This document shows positions 33,923 to 44,599 of a DNA stretch of 64,000 nt, in pieces (the first letter of the stretch is position 1; each line of letters begins with the position of its first letter). Origin of the DNA: an uncultured Pseudomonadota bacterium. GTDB taxonomy: Bacteria; Pseudomonadota; Gammaproteobacteria; Steroidobacterales; Steroidobacteraceae. The notes beneath the pieces are model-generated. The model was given only the letters and a program-made list of their open reading frames with translations. It searched no databases and was not told where the DNA came from. The stretch is taken from positions 62,001 to 126,000 of the forward strand of contig CAIVRI010000080.1 of assembly GCA_903908265.1 (NCBI GenBank), read 5' to 3'. Made by a program: the position numbers and the translations under genes.

Positions 33923-35254
33923 ATGCCGCGTGATCTGACCCGAAGCAATGCCCATTTCAAGAAAGCCCTCACGAGGCTGCCGCTCGGTGTGGCGTCCAAC
34001 TTCCGCTACTGGGGTGAAGACCGGACCATCTACGTCAAACAGGGCCGGGGCGCCCGCCTTGAAGACATCGACGGCAACCAATACGTCGACTATCGACTCG
34101 GCTACGGTCCGGCCATCCTCGGCTACGCCCACCCAGAGGTGGACGCCGCCGCGCGCGAAGGAATTGCGGTCGGCGGCGTCTTCGCCTTGGCAACGGAACG
34201 CGAATTTCGCGTTGCTGAGCGCATCTCCAAGATGGTCCCAGCGGCCGAACTGGTGCGCTACTCGAACTCCGGCACTGAAGCGGTCATGGCCGGGTTGCGT
34301 CTGGCACGTGCCTACACGCAGCGCGATGAATACATCATGCTCGAGGGCAGCTACCACGGTCTGTTCGATGCCGCGATGTGGTACACGCCCATGGAGAAAT
34401 GGTCGCAAACCGGTGAGCCGGAAATTGCTCCCTATAGCCAAGGCATTCCCCTCGGCGTACGCAGCTTCGCGCACTTTGTACAGGCCAATGACCTCAATCA
34501 GCTGGAAGAAACGTTTAAGCGCACCGCCGGCCGTGTGGCCTGCATGCTCATCGAGCCCATCATGGGCAATTGCTTAGGCATCGCGGCCGAGCCCGAGTAC
34601 CTGCGCGGCGCACGCGAACTATGTGATAAGTACGGCGTGCTGCTGTTCATCGACGAGGTCAAGACGGGCTTCCGCGTTGCCCGTGGTGGCGTCCAAGAAC
34701 TCTACAACGTCAAGGCCGACATCTGCACACTGGCCAAGGCAGTAGCCAACGGCTACCCGATCTCGGTGGTTGCCGGCCGCGAAGACATCATGCGCAAGTT
34801 CGGCAGTGGGGTAGCCCACGGCGGCACCTACACCGCACACTCGGTTTCCATGGCAGCTGCGGAGAAATGCCTGGAAATCCTGGATGAAACGGACGCACTC
34901 GAACGGATCGCCAGTTATGGCAATCGCCTCATGCAAGGCATGACCACCGTGCTATCTGCGCGCAGCATTCCACACAGCTTCGTCGGCCATCCCTCGATGT
35001 TCGGCCTCTACTTCGATGCCAAGCCCCCGCGCAACTACCGCACCTGGAAGAGCAGCGACTATGCCTTCTACGATGCAATGGCCCAGGTGCTGCATGACGA
35101 AGGCGTCCTGTGTGAGCCTGATTCGCGCGAACCCTGGTTCATTTCGGCAGCCCATGACGACTCCTGCCTTGCCGACACCCTGAAGGGTTTTGAGATCGCA
35201 GTGGACGCAACGATTGAAGCCCGGGCAGCCGGCCGACTGGAAAAACACGGCTAG
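33923..35254 (+). CDS. Class III aminotransferase (glutamate-1-semialdehyde aminomutase-like)
   Basis: A 443-residue PLP enzyme. The substrate end resembles HemL (VASNFRYWG; LEDIDGNQYVDYRLGYGPAI). The phosphate-binding segment is RYSNSGTEAVMAGLRLARA. Asp244 is in LFIDEVKTGFR, and the PLP lysine is K272 in TLAKAVANGYPIS. It is not a true HemL in this setting, since no haem genes are near. GGAG lies eight bases before ATG 33923. It is the first gene of an apparent operon of five: two FAD proteins (the first four bases downstream), a GcvT-like protein and PotA. The amino donor or acceptor is unknown. Confidence 0.87.
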   Translation: MPRDLTRSNAHFKKALTRLPLGVASNFRYWGEDRTIYVKQGRGARLEDIDGNQYVDYRLGYGPAILGYAHPEVDAAAREGIAVGGVFALATEREFRVAERISKMVPAAELVRYSNSGTEAVMAGLRLARAYTQRDEYIMLEGSYHGLFDAAMWYTPMEKWSQTGEPEIAPYSQGIPLGVRSFAHFVQANDLNQLEETFKRTAGRVACMLIEPIMGNCLGIAAEPEYLRGARELCDKYGVLLFIDEVKTGFRVARGGVQELYNVKADICTLAKAVANGYPISVVAGREDIMRKFGSGVAHGGTYTAHSVSMAAAEKCLEILDETDALERIASYGNRLMQGMTTVLSARSIPHSFVGHPSMFGLYFDAKPPRNYRTWKSSDYAFYDAMAQVLHDEGVLCEPDSREPWFISAAHDDSCLADTLKGFEIAVDATIEARAAGRLEKHG

Positions 35255-35258
35255 ACGC

Positions 35259-36866
35259 ATGAGCAGCTCCACACCCAAAACGCATGACGTCATTGTGGTC
35301 GGTGCCGGCCACAACGGACTGGTCGCGGCCTGTTATCTCGCGCGCTCAGGCCTCGACGTACTGGTCGTGGAACGCAACGACTATATCGGTGGTGCGGCAG
35401 TGAGCCGCCAGCTATACGAGGACTTCACGTACTCAAACTGTTCCTATGTGTGCAGTCTGCTGCGCCCGGAAATCATGCGCGCGTTGGAGCTACCCAAGCA
35501 CGGGCTGCAGATCATCCCCTACGACTCGGGCTGCACCATGATGCGGGGCGGCGGACATCTCGCGCTATACGATAACCATGATGCGCTACGCAGGGAAATC
35601 GCGCGCCACTCCCCGCGCGATGCGGAGGCCTATGACCGCTACTCGCGCGACGTCATGCGCCAGTGCAAGTTCATTCGACCGCTGCTGCTACGCGAGCCGC
35701 CGGACCCCACTTCTTTTAAACCCCGCGACCTTACGGAGTTGCTCTATCTAGGCGCCCGCTTCAACGGCATGGGCGAGCAGCGCATGTACGACACGCTGCG
35801 CTTCTGGACCATGTCGGCGGCTGACTTTCTGGACGAATACTTCGAAAGTGAAATCGTCAAAGCCCATTTCGCCGGTAGTTCCATCATCGGCACGGCACTC
35901 GGACCCCGCTCGCCGGGCAGCGCCTATGTGCTGCTGCACCACTACATGGGCGATATCGACGAGACCGTGGGCGCCTGGGGCTTCGCGCGCGGTGGCATGG
36001 GCTCCGTGACGTCGGCACTGACCTCCTCCCTGCGCGCCAGTGGCGGGGATGTGCGGGTATCGGCCCCCGTGGACCACGTGCTAGTCCAAGGCGGGCGTGC
36101 CCGCGGCGTCGTGCTCGATTCGGGTGAAGAAATTCGTGCGCGCGTTGTCGTGTCCAATATGGATGTGAAGCGGACATTCCTCCATTGTGTCGAGCCTGAA
36201 CACCTCCCCGAGGAGTTCCTGACCGCGGTCCGCCGCTTCAAAATTCGCGGCTCCTCCGGCAAGCTCAATATCGCACTGGACGGCCTGCCATCGTTCCCGG
36301 CCATCCCGGCCGGATGCCCGGCATTGCGCGGCGATATGCACATCACCGACACGCTCGAGATGATGGAAAGAGCCTATGACGACTGGAAGGAAGGGCGATG
36401 GTCCGCGGCGCCTTATCTGGACATGCTGATTCCTTCGCAGATTGATCCGACCATGGCGGCTGACGGCAAACATTACATGTCCGTGTTCGTGCAGTACTGC
36501 CCGTACGAGCTCGCCGATGGGCCCTGGACGGATGCCAAACGCACCGCGTTTGGGGCCACGGTCATCGATGCCATTGCCGAGCACAGCCCTAACTTCAAGA
36601 GCCTGATCCTGCATGCCGAAGTGCGTACGCCGTGGGATATCGAGAGAGAGGTTGGCCTGACCGAGGGCAACATCTTCCAAGGCGAACTGACCATGGACCA
36701 GTTGCTGTTCAATCGGCCAGTGCCAGGCTATGCCCAGTATCGGACTCCGGTAAACGGCCTTTATATGTCGGGCTCTTCGACCCATCCCGGCGGTGGCGTG
36801 ATGGGCGCGCCCGGCGCCAACTGCGCCCGACGCGTCCTTGCGGATCTTGGCAGGAGTGCGGCATGA
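35259..36866 (+). CDS. Phytoene-desaturase-like FAD oxidoreductase (PYROXD2-type), copy 1
   Basis: A 535-residue flavoprotein. VIVVGAGHNGLVAACYLARS (residues ~11-30) is the FAD fold. The C-terminal GLYMSGSSTHPGGGVMGAPG closes the FAD site as in phytoene desaturases. No membrane anchor is evident, and no carotenoid genes are near, so the substrate is probably something other than phytoene. The start overlaps nothing and lies four bases after the aminotransferase stop; the end overlaps copy 2 by four bases. Together with the GcvT-like gene it suggests oxidative demethylation or amine oxidation. Confidence 0.85.
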   Translation: MSSSTPKTHDVIVVGAGHNGLVAACYLARSGLDVLVVERNDYIGGAAVSRQLYEDFTYSNCSYVCSLLRPEIMRALELPKHGLQIIPYDSGCTMMRGGGHLALYDNHDALRREIARHSPRDAEAYDRYSRDVMRQCKFIRPLLLREPPDPTSFKPRDLTELLYLGARFNGMGEQRMYDTLRFWTMSAADFLDEYFESEIVKAHFAGSSIIGTALGPRSPGSAYVLLHHYMGDIDETVGAWGFARGGMGSVTSALTSSLRASGGDVRVSAPVDHVLVQGGRARGVVLDSGEEIRARVVVSNMDVKRTFLHCVEPEHLPEEFLTAVRRFKIRGSSGKLNIALDGLPSFPAIPAGCPALRGDMHITDTLEMMERAYDDWKEGRWSAAPYLDMLIPSQIDPTMAADGKHYMSVFVQYCPYELADGPWTDAKRTAFGATVIDAIAEHSPNFKSLILHAEVRTPWDIEREVGLTEGNIFQGELTMDQLLFNRPVPGYAQYRTPVNGLYMSGSSTHPGGGVMGAPGANCARRVLADLGRSAA

Positions 36867-38416
36867 CCACGCACGCATGGGACGTGATCGTGATTGGTGC
36901 CGGCCACAACGGACTGGTCTGCGCACAGCACCTCGCCCGCGCCGGACAAAGCGTGTTGGTACTGGAGGCCGGCAGTGCCGTCGGCGGCTTCGCGGCGGCG
37001 CGCGAATTTGCACCCGGTTTCAAAGCGGCAGTCGGCGCGCAACTGATTCACCAGTTTTCGGATCAATCGGTTCGGGAACTGCAGCTGGAGCGCCACGGCC
37101 TGCGCTGGGCGGCGCGCAAATTGTCGACCACGGTGGTCACACCCGAGCGGTCCGTCCGCATCCTGGGTGGGCAGGTGTCGGGCACGAGTGCCAACGACGC
37201 GCACGCGTGGGCGCACTTGTCCGCGCGTCTCGATCGCTACGCGCAATTCCTCAATGCCGTGCAAAGCAGTTGCCCACCACGGCTCGGCAGCACCGACTTC
37301 CAGGACCGTTGGAGCCTGCTGAAGATGGGGCTGCGACTGCGACTGCTCGGTCGGCGCGACATGCGGGAATTCCTGCGAATCGTCGGCATGAATGTGTACG
37401 ATTTGGCGACGGACGAGCTAGCAGACCCCCTGTTGCAGGCCGCGCTCGGCATGGATGCAATCCTCGGCTCCAATTTCGGCCCGCGCGCCCCCGGCACGGT
37501 GCTAACCCTGCTGAGCCGTCGCGCCGGCGAAACCACCAGTGCGAACGGCTATTCCCTGCCTATCGGTGGACCCGGCGCCCTAGCCGTGGCGCTGGCTGAC
37601 GCGGCGCAAGCGGCCGGCGTCACGCTCCGTACCGATGCTCTCGTCGCCCGCATTGCGGTGGAAGAGGATCGGGTGGTTGGCGTCGATCTGGCCACCGGCG
37701 AACGCCTCTGTGCCCCGCGCGTCGTCTCCAATGTCGATCCCCGCCAAACCTTTCTGTCACTACTGGGCACCGCCCACTTAGACACGGGCTTCGTGCGCCG
37801 AGTGGATCATTTCCGTCAGCGCGGGATCACGGCCAAATTGCATCTGGCACTCGGCGGCCTGCCGACGTTGCAAGGACTGGAGCCATCCCGTTTGGGCGAT
37901 CGCTTGTTGGTCGCGCCGTCGTTGGACTATATCGAGCGCGCCTTCAACGCATCCAAGTACGGCGAAGTATCCTCGCACCCCGCGCTCGAGGTCACCGTGC
38001 CGACGATCCACGATCCGTCGCTCGCGCCCGCAGGCCAGCATGTGTTAACCGCGATCGTCAATTACGCGGCCTTCGACACGAAGGCCGGGACCAGTGCCGC
38101 CCGCGCCGCGCTACTCCAGAACACATTGGCAACCCTCGACGCAGTGGCGCCCGGTCTTTCAGCACGGGTCCTACACAGCGAACTGTTGTTACCGAGTGAC
38201 CTTGAGCGCGAGTGTCGCGTGACCGGTGGGCACTGGCATCACGGCGACCTGGCCTTTGATCAATTCTTGATGGTGCGACCCTTCCCGGGGGCTGCACAGT
38301 ACGATTCGCCGCTGCAGGGCCTGTACCTGTGTGGCGCCGGATCGCATCCAGGCGGCGGTCTCACGGGCCTACCGGGCCGCCTGGCTGCCGAGCGCATCCT
38401 GAGGAGCCGCCCATGA
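36863..38416 (+). CDS. Phytoene-desaturase-like FAD oxidoreductase, copy 2
   Basis: A 517-residue paralogue of the preceding gene. VIVIGAGHNGLVCAQHLARA and the ending GLYLCGAGSHPGGGLTGLPG match. It overlaps copy 1 and the GcvT-like gene by four bases each (ATGA). The middle region RAGETTSANGYSLPIGGPGA, which includes the family's second conserved motif, is diverged from copy 1. Tandem copies with coupling suggest a heterodimer, which is testable. Confidence 0.85.
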   Translation: MTTHAWDVIVIGAGHNGLVCAQHLARAGQSVLVLEAGSAVGGFAAAREFAPGFKAAVGAQLIHQFSDQSVRELQLERHGLRWAARKLSTTVVTPERSVRILGGQVSGTSANDAHAWAHLSARLDRYAQFLNAVQSSCPPRLGSTDFQDRWSLLKMGLRLRLLGRRDMREFLRIVGMNVYDLATDELADPLLQAALGMDAILGSNFGPRAPGTVLTLLSRRAGETTSANGYSLPIGGPGALAVALADAAQAAGVTLRTDALVARIAVEEDRVVGVDLATGERLCAPRVVSNVDPRQTFLSLLGTAHLDTGFVRRVDHFRQRGITAKLHLALGGLPTLQGLEPSRLGDRLLVAPSLDYIERAFNASKYGEVSSHPALEVTVPTIHDPSLAPAGQHVLTAIVNYAAFDTKAGTSAARAALLQNTLATLDAVAPGLSARVLHSELLLPSDLERECRVTGGHWHHGDLAFDQFLMVRPFPGAAQYDSPLQGLYLCGAGSHPGGGLTGLPGRLAAERILRSRP

Positions 38417-39627
38417 GCACTGGCCACGACTACCCGTCGCCACCGCATTTTCGCAAGCCACTACTGGATACGCCGTTCCATGAGCGCGCCCGCGCGCTCT
38501 CGCAGAACGACAATTTTGTCCCGTGGTCGGGTTATACAACCGTTGATGTCTTTACGACGGTCGAACAAGAATACTTTGCCATCCGCAACGCCGCGACCTT
38601 GTACGACCTCACGCCGATGATCAAATATCGCGTCGTCGGCCCCGATGCGGAGCGGTATCTGAACCGCTTGGTCACCCGGGACGTGCGCAAACTAAAGATC
38701 GGTCGAGTCAGCTACGTCGTCTGGTGCAACGATAGTGGACACATCCTCGACGACGGCACCATATTCCGCTTTGCGGATCAGGATTTCCGCCTTTGCACCG
38801 CAGAGCGGCAGCTGGATTGGTTGCTCGACTCCGCAATAGGGTTCGATGTGGTGGTCGAGGAAATCACCGCGCAGGTCGCGGCCCTGTCACTGCAAGGGCC
38901 GACCAGTTGTTACGTACTGAAGAAGTTTGGCTTGGTCGGCGCGGAGCAGATCAAGCCCTTCGAGTTCCGAGAGTTCCAAAGCGCCGGGCGCACCATCATG
39001 GTCTCGCGCACGGGGTTTACTGGCGATCTGGGCTACGAGCTGTGGATGCAGCCGGAACATGCGATCGCGATTTGGGACGCACTCGTGGAAGCGGGTCGCA
39101 CGCGCGGCATCCGTGCGATTGGCTCCCAGGCGCTGAACCTCGCCCGGATCGAGGCGGGCTTTCTGATGCCCAATATCGACTTCCTCTCGGCGGAACACAC
39201 GATCCGGATGCATCGGGAACGGACCCCCCTCGAACTGGGTCTGGACTGGCTCGTCGATCTGGGGAAACCGCATTTCAATGGTCGTCGCGCGCTGCTGCGG
39301 CAGAAAGCCGAGGGCCTACGGCGCATGCTGGTCGGCTTGGATATTGAGGGCAACAAGCCCGCCCACAACGCCTTGCTGTACGCATCACCCCGGGATCAGC
39401 GCGAGTGCGGCTTCATTACCTCAGCGATGTGGTCGCCGACCTGCAAGCGCAACATCGCGCTGGCCATACTCGACGCTCCATATTTTGAAATGGGGCGGCG
39501 CGTCCATGCGGACATTTACTTGCATCGGGAATTGGTCTGGGAGCGCCGCATGGCGGCAGCGACTGTAGTCGAAAGGCCGTTCTTCGCTCCGGATCGGCGC
39601 CGGCTGACGCCGCCGGCGGATCGGTAA
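38413..39627 (+). CDS. GcvT-family tetrahydrofolate-dependent aminomethyl/methyl transferase
   Basis: A 404-residue free-standing GcvT-fold protein. Landmarks are AATLYDLTPMIKYRVVGPDA, WCNDSGHILDDGTIFRFADQ, the conserved FTGDLGYELWMQPEHA near residue 205, and a C-terminal GFITSAMWSPTCKRNIALA, which is the usual GcvT_C ending. Family relatives include the glycine cleavage T protein, DMSP demethylase and aromatic O-demethylases, all of which move one carbon to THF. Placed after two FAD oxidoreductases, it is likely to collect one-carbon units from a methylated substrate. The exact donor is unknown. Confidence 0.87.
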   Translation: MSTGHDYPSPPHFRKPLLDTPFHERARALSQNDNFVPWSGYTTVDVFTTVEQEYFAIRNAATLYDLTPMIKYRVVGPDAERYLNRLVTRDVRKLKIGRVSYVVWCNDSGHILDDGTIFRFADQDFRLCTAERQLDWLLDSAIGFDVVVEEITAQVAALSLQGPTSCYVLKKFGLVGAEQIKPFEFREFQSAGRTIMVSRTGFTGDLGYELWMQPEHAIAIWDALVEAGRTRGIRAIGSQALNLARIEAGFLMPNIDFLSAEHTIRMHRERTPLELGLDWLVDLGKPHFNGRRALLRQKAEGLRRMLVGLDIEGNKPAHNALLYASPRDQRECGFITSAMWSPTCKRNIALAILDAPYFEMGRRVHADIYLHRELVWERRMAAATVVERPFFAPDRRRLTPPADR

Positions 39628-39694
39628 AAGACATCCCCATGTCCTCTGCGTTCGGATACGCTCGGTACTATTCGATCCGCACACGGAATACGGC

Positions 39695-40840
39695 ATGGTG
39701 ATCGCACCCCAGCGCCCGAATACGAACGACCGGCCGTGGCTAGACGCCACGGCTCGGCCGCAAATCACTATCGAAGGCGTCAAAAAGCGCTACGGCGACT
39801 TCACCGCGGTGGCCGGCGTTGATTTGTCGATTTACCGCGGCGAGATGTTCGCCCTAGTCGGCGCATCCGGCTGCGGCAAAACAACCCTACTGCGCATGCT
39901 GGCGGGATTCGTGACGCCCACCGAAGGTCGGATTGTCATTGATGGGGTCGACATGACCGACGTACCGCCCTATGAGCGGCCGGTCAACATGATGTTCCAA
40001 TCCTATGCGTTGTTCCCGCACATGTCGGTCGAGGACAACATCGCCTACGGCCTTCAGCGCGATGGCATCGCTCGCGCCGAGTGCGTGCGTCGCGTCACGG
40101 AAGCCTTGGAGATGGTGAAACTCGGCGGCTTAGGCCGGCGCAAGCCCCATCAACTCTCCGGTGGCCAACGGCAACGGGTCGCACTCGCTCGCGCCCTGAT
40201 CAAGCACCCCAAAGTACTGCTGCTCGACGAACCATTGAGCGCGCTCGACAAAAAGTTACGGGAAAGCACCCAGTTCGAGCTGATGGACCTCCAGTATAAA
40301 TTGGGCATCACCTTCATTGTGGTCACGCACGACCAGGATGAAGCCATGGCCTTAGCCACCCGGGTGGCCGTCATGGACCAAGGCCATGTCCTCCAAGTAG
40401 GCACACCGGCCGAGGTGTATGAATATCCCCGCAGTCGCTTTGTGGCAGATTTCTTTGGCACGGCCAACCTCATTGAGGGGGTGGTGGAGTCGCAGGTCGA
40501 TGGCCTAGTGACCGTTGCCACCGAAACTGTCGGCCGCGTAAGATCCCGTGAAACCCGCGCGTTTGCAGTCGGCGCTCGGGTCACCGTGGCCGTCCGGCCT
40601 GAAAAAATGCATCTTTCGAAAGTGGTTATACCGGATACCAGCGCGAACTCTTCCTGTGGTGAAGTGTTAGAACTGGGTTACTTAGGCAATCGCTCGATCT
40701 ATCGGATCAAAACGGCGGGTGGTCAATTGCTCACCGTGTTTTCGCAGAACGAGCGTCGTACGCTCGACTGGGCCATCGACTGGGGTGATCAAGTGCACGT
40801 GCACTGGGCCGCCGACGCCACTGCGGTGCTGGATACTTAA
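39695..40840 (+). CDS. potA: Polyamine-type ABC transporter ATP-binding protein (PotA-like)
   Basis: A 381-residue ABC ATPase. Walker A is GASGCGKTT near residue 56, signature LSGGQRQRVALARALIKH near residue 155, Walker B LLLDEPLSALDKKLRE near residue 175, then VVTHDQDEAMALATRV. The last ~110 residues form a TOBE domain (VAVRPEKMHLSK). It would power the PotB/PotC permeases encoded 12 kb away; no other matching permease is in the window. A GGAA sequence is nine bases before ATG 39695. No PotD-like binding protein is found in the window. Confidence 0.9.
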   Translation: MVIAPQRPNTNDRPWLDATARPQITIEGVKKRYGDFTAVAGVDLSIYRGEMFALVGASGCGKTTLLRMLAGFVTPTEGRIVIDGVDMTDVPPYERPVNMMFQSYALFPHMSVEDNIAYGLQRDGIARAECVRRVTEALEMVKLGGLGRRKPHQLSGGQRQRVALARALIKHPKVLLLDEPLSALDKKLRESTQFELMDLQYKLGITFIVVTHDQDEAMALATRVAVMDQGHVLQVGTPAEVYEYPRSRFVADFFGTANLIEGVVESQVDGLVTVATETVGRVRSRETRAFAVGARVTVAVRPEKMHLSKVVIPDTSANSSCGEVLELGYLGNRSIYRIKTAGGQLLTVFSQNERRTLDWAIDWGDQVHVHWAADATAVLDT

Positions 40841-40893
40841 AGCGCCTGCCGCGGCACGCGACGGAATAAAAAAATTAGTGGGGGAACCTCGTG

Positions 40894-43398
<2,505 letters not shown>

Positions 43399-43408
43399 GC
43401 GATGGAGC

Positions 43409-43438
43409 GCGAGTCTGGCCGTCTCAGGCCAGACTCGC
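43409..43438. terminator. Strong hairpin between convergent TonB receptor and AruH-like genes
   Basis: GCGAGTCTGGCC (43409-43420) pairs perfectly with GGCCAGACTCGC (43427-43438) around a 6-base loop. This 12-base-pair stem overlaps the last codons of the minus-strand gene and follows the receptor stop by ten bases. It probably serves both sides as a terminator, although no T run is present. Confidence 0.65.
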
Positions 43439-44599
43439 CGCGTAGCGCCGGATACGACGTCCGGCCTCCTCGAGTTCAGCCGGCTCGGCAGCAAAACACG
43501 CACGCAAGAAGCCGTCGGTTTCGCGCCCAAAGGCCGCGCCGTCCAGCAAGGACACTTTCTCCGTTTCAAACAACCCGCGTAAGAACGCTGCACTACCGAG
43601 ACCCGTGCCGCGCACGTCGAGCAGCATGAACATCCCCGCATCCGGCCACAACGCCTGCACGCCGGGAATATCGGCTACAGCCCGGTACAGCACATCGCGC
43701 CGCACCCGACAGTAGTCATGCATTTTGCGTTCGGTTTCTACACGGATGTCCATGGCCGCTATGGCAGCTTCTTGAATAAAACCAGGAATACCATAGAGCA
43801 TGCACAGCGCCAGTTCTTCCACCAGTTTGACGAGGTCCGCGGGGCCGATCAGCCAACCCACGCGCCAACCGGTCATCGCGTGACTCTTCGAGAGACTGCC
43901 CACCGTGATCACCTGATCGGGCAGTCGCGCTGCGAGACTCGGCACCCGGTTGCCATCCGCAATGCCGGCATACACTTCATCAGACACAATCCAAAGTCCG
44001 TGGCGCTTGGCAATATCGACAATGCCGTCGCAATCACTCTCGGAGAGGATGACGCCGGTAGGGTTGCCGGGGGTCGCTAAAAAGATGGCTCGCGTACTGC
44101 GCGTCACGGCCGCTTCCAGTGCCTTGAGGTCTGGGTGAAAGCCCATACTGGCGTGTGCCGGTACGCGCACTAACTTGGCGCCAGAGGCCTGGATGGAGGC
44201 CGGATAGGTCGTGTACATCGGATCGATGGTGATGATTTCATCGCCATGGCTCGCCAGGCACAACGAAGAGATGAACAAGCCATTCTGCGTGCCCGCCAAC
44301 ACGGCAACATTCTCTGCCGCGCAGGGGATGCCAGTACGCTCGGCATGCATCGCCGCAATCCGTTCGCGTAGCGGCATTTTACCGAGTATTTCTGTGTAAT
44401 GCGTATCACCACTGCGCAGCGCCGCCACGGCGCGATCGACCACGGGTACCGGCGTATCGATAGGAGGATCACCGACGCTTAGTAAAATAACGTCTTCGCC
44501 ACGGTCTTTGGCTTGCCGCGCTTCCCAATGGATGGCCCAGGGATCCACGCCGCCTTCATGCGCAATCCAATGTTCTATGGGTGCGAAACGGTGTTTCAT
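43424..44599 (-). CDS. aruH: Class I/II aminotransferase, AruH-like (arginine:pyruvate transaminase type)
   Basis: A 391-residue fold-type I PLP enzyme. Conserved sites are N179 in TPGNPTGVI, D207 in VSDEVYAG and the PLP lysine K238 in GSLSKSHAMTGWRVGW. A C-terminal arginine is in GFLRACFAAE. Alone it could be any aromatic or aspartate-type transaminase, but it overlaps an AruI-like decarboxylase gene by four bases, as aruH and aruI are adjacent in Pseudomonas. There the pair convert arginine to 2-ketoarginine and then guanidinobutyraldehyde. The substrate here is inferred only. Confidence 0.72.
   Translation of the reverse strand: MKHRFAPIEHWIAHEGGVDPWAIHWEARQAKDRGEDVILLSVGDPPIDTPVPVVDRAVAALRSGDTHYTEILGKMPLRERIAAMHAERTGIPCAAENVAVLAGTQNGLFISSLCLASHGDEIITIDPMYTTYPASIQASGAKLVRVPAHASMGFHPDLKALEAAVTRSTRAIFLATPGNPTGVILSESDCDGIVDIAKRHGLWIVSDEVYAGIADGNRVPSLAARLPDQVITVGSLSKSHAMTGWRVGWLIGPADLVKLVEELALCMLYGIPGFIQEAAIAAMDIRVETERKMHDYCRVRRDVLYRAVADIPGVQALWPDAGMFMLLDVRGTGLGSAAFLRGLFETEKVSLLDGAAFGRETDGFLRACFAAEPAELEEAGRRIRRYAASLA

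Noticed and set aside
36081..37013. 310-codon minus-strand open frame under the two flavoprotein genes
   Set aside because: It runs across the overlap of two well-supported plus-strand genes and shows composition typical of antisense frames.
39630..39643. Small hairpin GACAT/ATGTC after the GcvT-like gene as a terminator
   Set aside because: Only five base pairs and no T run; too weak to call.
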